Shown: positions 63,201 through 64,000 of the stretch, piece after piece
Numbering within the stretch: the first letter of the stretch is position 1
Layout: every line of letters starts with the position of its first letter
Assembly (NCBI RefSeq): GCF_015471405.1
Contig: NZ_BLVZ01000020.1
Location: 47,505 to 111,504 of the forward strand
Length of the DNA stretch: 64,000 nucleotides
Source: Pseudomonas cichorii
GTDB lineage: Bacteria > Pseudomonadota > Gammaproteobacteria > Pseudomonadales > Pseudomonadaceae
Reading direction: 5' to 3'
Made by a program: the position numbers and the translations under genes
The notes under the pieces: model-generated
Told to the model about the DNA's origin: nothing
The model's database searches: none
The model's input: the letters and a program-made list of their open reading frames with translations, nothing else

Positions 63201-64000
63201 CTGGCGGAAGGTCGTGCGCAGGGTTTCATGACGGGCAATCAGGGCCGTGAAGCTCTGCTCCAGCGCCTCGATATCCAGCGACCCGCTCAGGCGCAAGGCC
63301 GCAGGCATGTTGTACGCGGTGCTTTCCGGCTCCAGTTGCCAGAGGAACCACTGACGTTGCTGGGCATAGGACAAGCCCAGCGGCTGGCTTCGGTCTGCTT
63401 TAACGAATCCGGGAGCCTGGCTGCTCTGGCCCTGATCCGCAGCCTGAGCAAAACTGGCCAGACTCTGAGCTTCAAACAGGTTACGCAATGACAGTTCGAG
63501 GTTCAGCTGCTGACGAATCCGGGAAATCACCTGAGTTGCCAGCAGCGAGTGGCCGCCCAGCTCGAAGAAGTTGTCATTCAGCCCGACTCGCTCGACTCTC
63601 AGCACGTCTGCCCAGATGGCTGCCAGTTGCTGCTCCAGTTCGCTTTGCGGCGCCACATAGCTGTTCTGCAACTGGCTGGCATCCGGTTTCGGCAAGGCCT
63701 TGCGGTCCAGCTTGCCGTTGCCGGTCAGCGGCATGGCGTCCAGCAACACGAAATGAGTCGGCACCATGTAATCCGGCAGATGCGCCTTGAGTTCGGCTTT
63801 CAGTTCTTCGCGCAGGGTTTGCGGATCGCTGCTTGAATCCTGAGGCACCAGATACGCCGCCAGTTGCCCGTCCAGCGCCAGCACGGTGACTTCGCGAACG
63901 CTGGCCTGAGCCAGCAGGCGCGTCTCGATTTCACCCAGTTCGATACGGAAGCCGCGAATCTTCACTTGATGGTCGATACGTCCGGCGTACTCGATTACCC
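60213..64000 (-). CDS. Pyoverdine side-chain peptide synthetase, partial
   Basis: This is the C-terminal part (about 1261 codons) of a synthetase that continues beyond the right edge. It begins inside the end of an A domain (YAGRIDHQVKIRGFRIELGEIE, NGKLDRKALPKP). A PCP (NFFELGGHSLLATQ), an L-L type C domain (HHIVSDGWS), a full A domain and a final PCP (DFFELGGHSLLAAQ) follow, then a short docking tail (DIEKMMNEMAGI). The complete A domain reads DILQLGVIWK by alignment to GrsA, close to the known Gly code. No E domain follows, which fits a Gly passed to the L-type C domain that opens the next protein. The first A domain's code lies outside the window. Confidence 0.92.
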   Translation of the reverse strand, partial: VIEYAGRIDHQVKIRGFRIELGEIETRLLAQASVREVTVLALDGQLAAYLVPQDSSSDPQTLREELKAELKAHLPDYMVPTHFVLLDAMPLTGNGKLDRKALPKPDASQLQNSYVAPQSELEQQLAAIWADVLRVERVGLNDNFFELGGHSLLATQVISRIRQQLNLELSLRNLFEAQSLASFAQAADQGQSSQAPGFVKADRSQPLGLSYAQQRQWFLWQLEPESTAYNMPAALRLSGSLDIEALEQSFTALIARHETLRTTFRQNGEQAVQIVHPASLFTLPVEHVPAGQTLQACVQQEVQRSFDLEQGPLLRVKLLNLGENEHVLVLTQHHIVSDGWSMPIMVDELVRLYEGYSQGREVDLGELAIQYADYALWQRTWMEAGEQARQLAYWKEQLGDEQPILELPADRPRPVVQSHAGARFGLELENGLVDSLRNVARQEGVTLFMLLLASFQSLLHRHSGQNDIRVGVPIANRTRAETEGLIGFFVNTQVLRAGFDLHTTFSELLQQVRQTALQAQAHQELPFEQLVEALQPQRSLSHSPLFQVMFNHQTQGNAEVRELSGLSVQGLESDSHAAQFDLSLGTTEHADGVSVGLTYATALFDSATIERMAEHWLSLLKAICINTRQRVSELPMQSEAERQQILQGWNHSAAAYPSEQCLPALIEAQVQDTPDAVALVLGNEQLTYRQLNSRANQLAHKLRELGVGPDVLVGVAVQRSLEQVVGLLAILKAGGAYVPLDPDFPQDRLAYMIEDSGLQLLLTQTALRERLPIPASVQSLCLDQAGEWLAGYSDQNPINPAYPQNLAYVIYTSGSTGLPKGVTIGHQALVNFLHSMAEQPGLSAQDKVLSLTSLSFDIAGLELYLPLMRGASVVLLRPDENKDPQALLAVIEQQVVSVIQATPSTWRMLLDSAPAGALHGKTLLCGGEALSVELAQRLIDQAGHVWNVYGPTETTIWSARHYLTRSDDIWLGRPLANTRLHIVSDDINVLPIGTRGELLIGGDGLARGYHQRAALTAERFIPDPFGPPGSRLYRTGDLTRYHADGVIEYVGRLDHQVKIRGFRIELGEIEASLQEHPGVHEGVVIDIDGPAGKQLVAYLVPAQEGQDPNTLRDELKAHLRAGLPDYMVPSHFVCLQHMPLTPNGKLDRKALPKPDASQLQRSYVAPSTEQERQIAEIWAQVLKVERVGLTDDFFELGGHSLLAAQLISRIHSGLGIDVPLRLIFEKPQLNEFIQAFENSGLSLTEDGLSDIEKMMNEMAGI

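Overview
The window comes from a fluorescent pseudomonad, most probably the Pseudomonas syringae group. The support is a complete set of pyoverdine maturation and export genes, five exact PvdS promoter motifs (TAAAT-N16-CGT), Pseudomonas-type REP palindromes, and a core block uvrB-gltX-tRNA(Ala/Glu)x2-tetR beside leuCDB-asd. The non-ribosomal peptide synthetase codes predict a pyoverdine tail ...Gly-D-(OH)Asp-L-Ser. A Gly at that place points to a P. cichorii-like strain rather than a typical P. syringae; this is inference.

Layout. 1-338: start of an IclR-type regulator (minus strand, cut by the window edge). 579-10238: a four-gene signalling block of a Cache-domain histidine kinase, a REC-HD-GYP regulator, a 1621-residue CHASE/PAS hybrid kinase ending in an HPt domain, and a REC-GGDEF regulator. 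A 56-bp imperfect direct repeat flanks it, and it separates the D-galactonate operon from the iclR gene, so it looks inserted. 10330-14566: dgoK-dgoA-dgoD-dgoT, D-galactonate breakdown (minus strand). 14844-16010: an integral-membrane acyltransferase.

16069-20527: asd, leuB, leuD and leuC (minus), with a divergent LysR gene. 21654-24314: a PAS-PAS-GGDEF-EAL protein and the small heat-shock gene ibpA. 24427-26525: dusC, a hotdog thioesterase and a TetR regulator. 26730-27215: four tRNA genes (Ala-Glu-Ala-Glu in transcription order) downstream of gltX, followed by uvrB, both on the minus strand. 31388-33860: an aromatic aminotransferase, a small secreted protein and an orphan GIY-YIG-like protein.

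33974-64000: the pyoverdine region. pvdR-pvdT-opmQ form the export/recycling pump. pvdP (minus) diverges from pvdM-pvdN-pvdO-pvdE, which mature and export the precursor in or into the periplasm. Two tandem FpvA-type ferripyoverdine receptors follow, each with its own PvdS box. Two convergent peptide synthetases (minus) end the window: the last module of one and a complete C-A-PCP-E-C-A-PCP-TE terminal synthetase. Together they cover the end of peptide assembly, chromophore maturation, export, re-uptake and recycling. The sigma factor PvdS, the chromophore synthetase PvdL and the Asp hydroxylase are not in the window.
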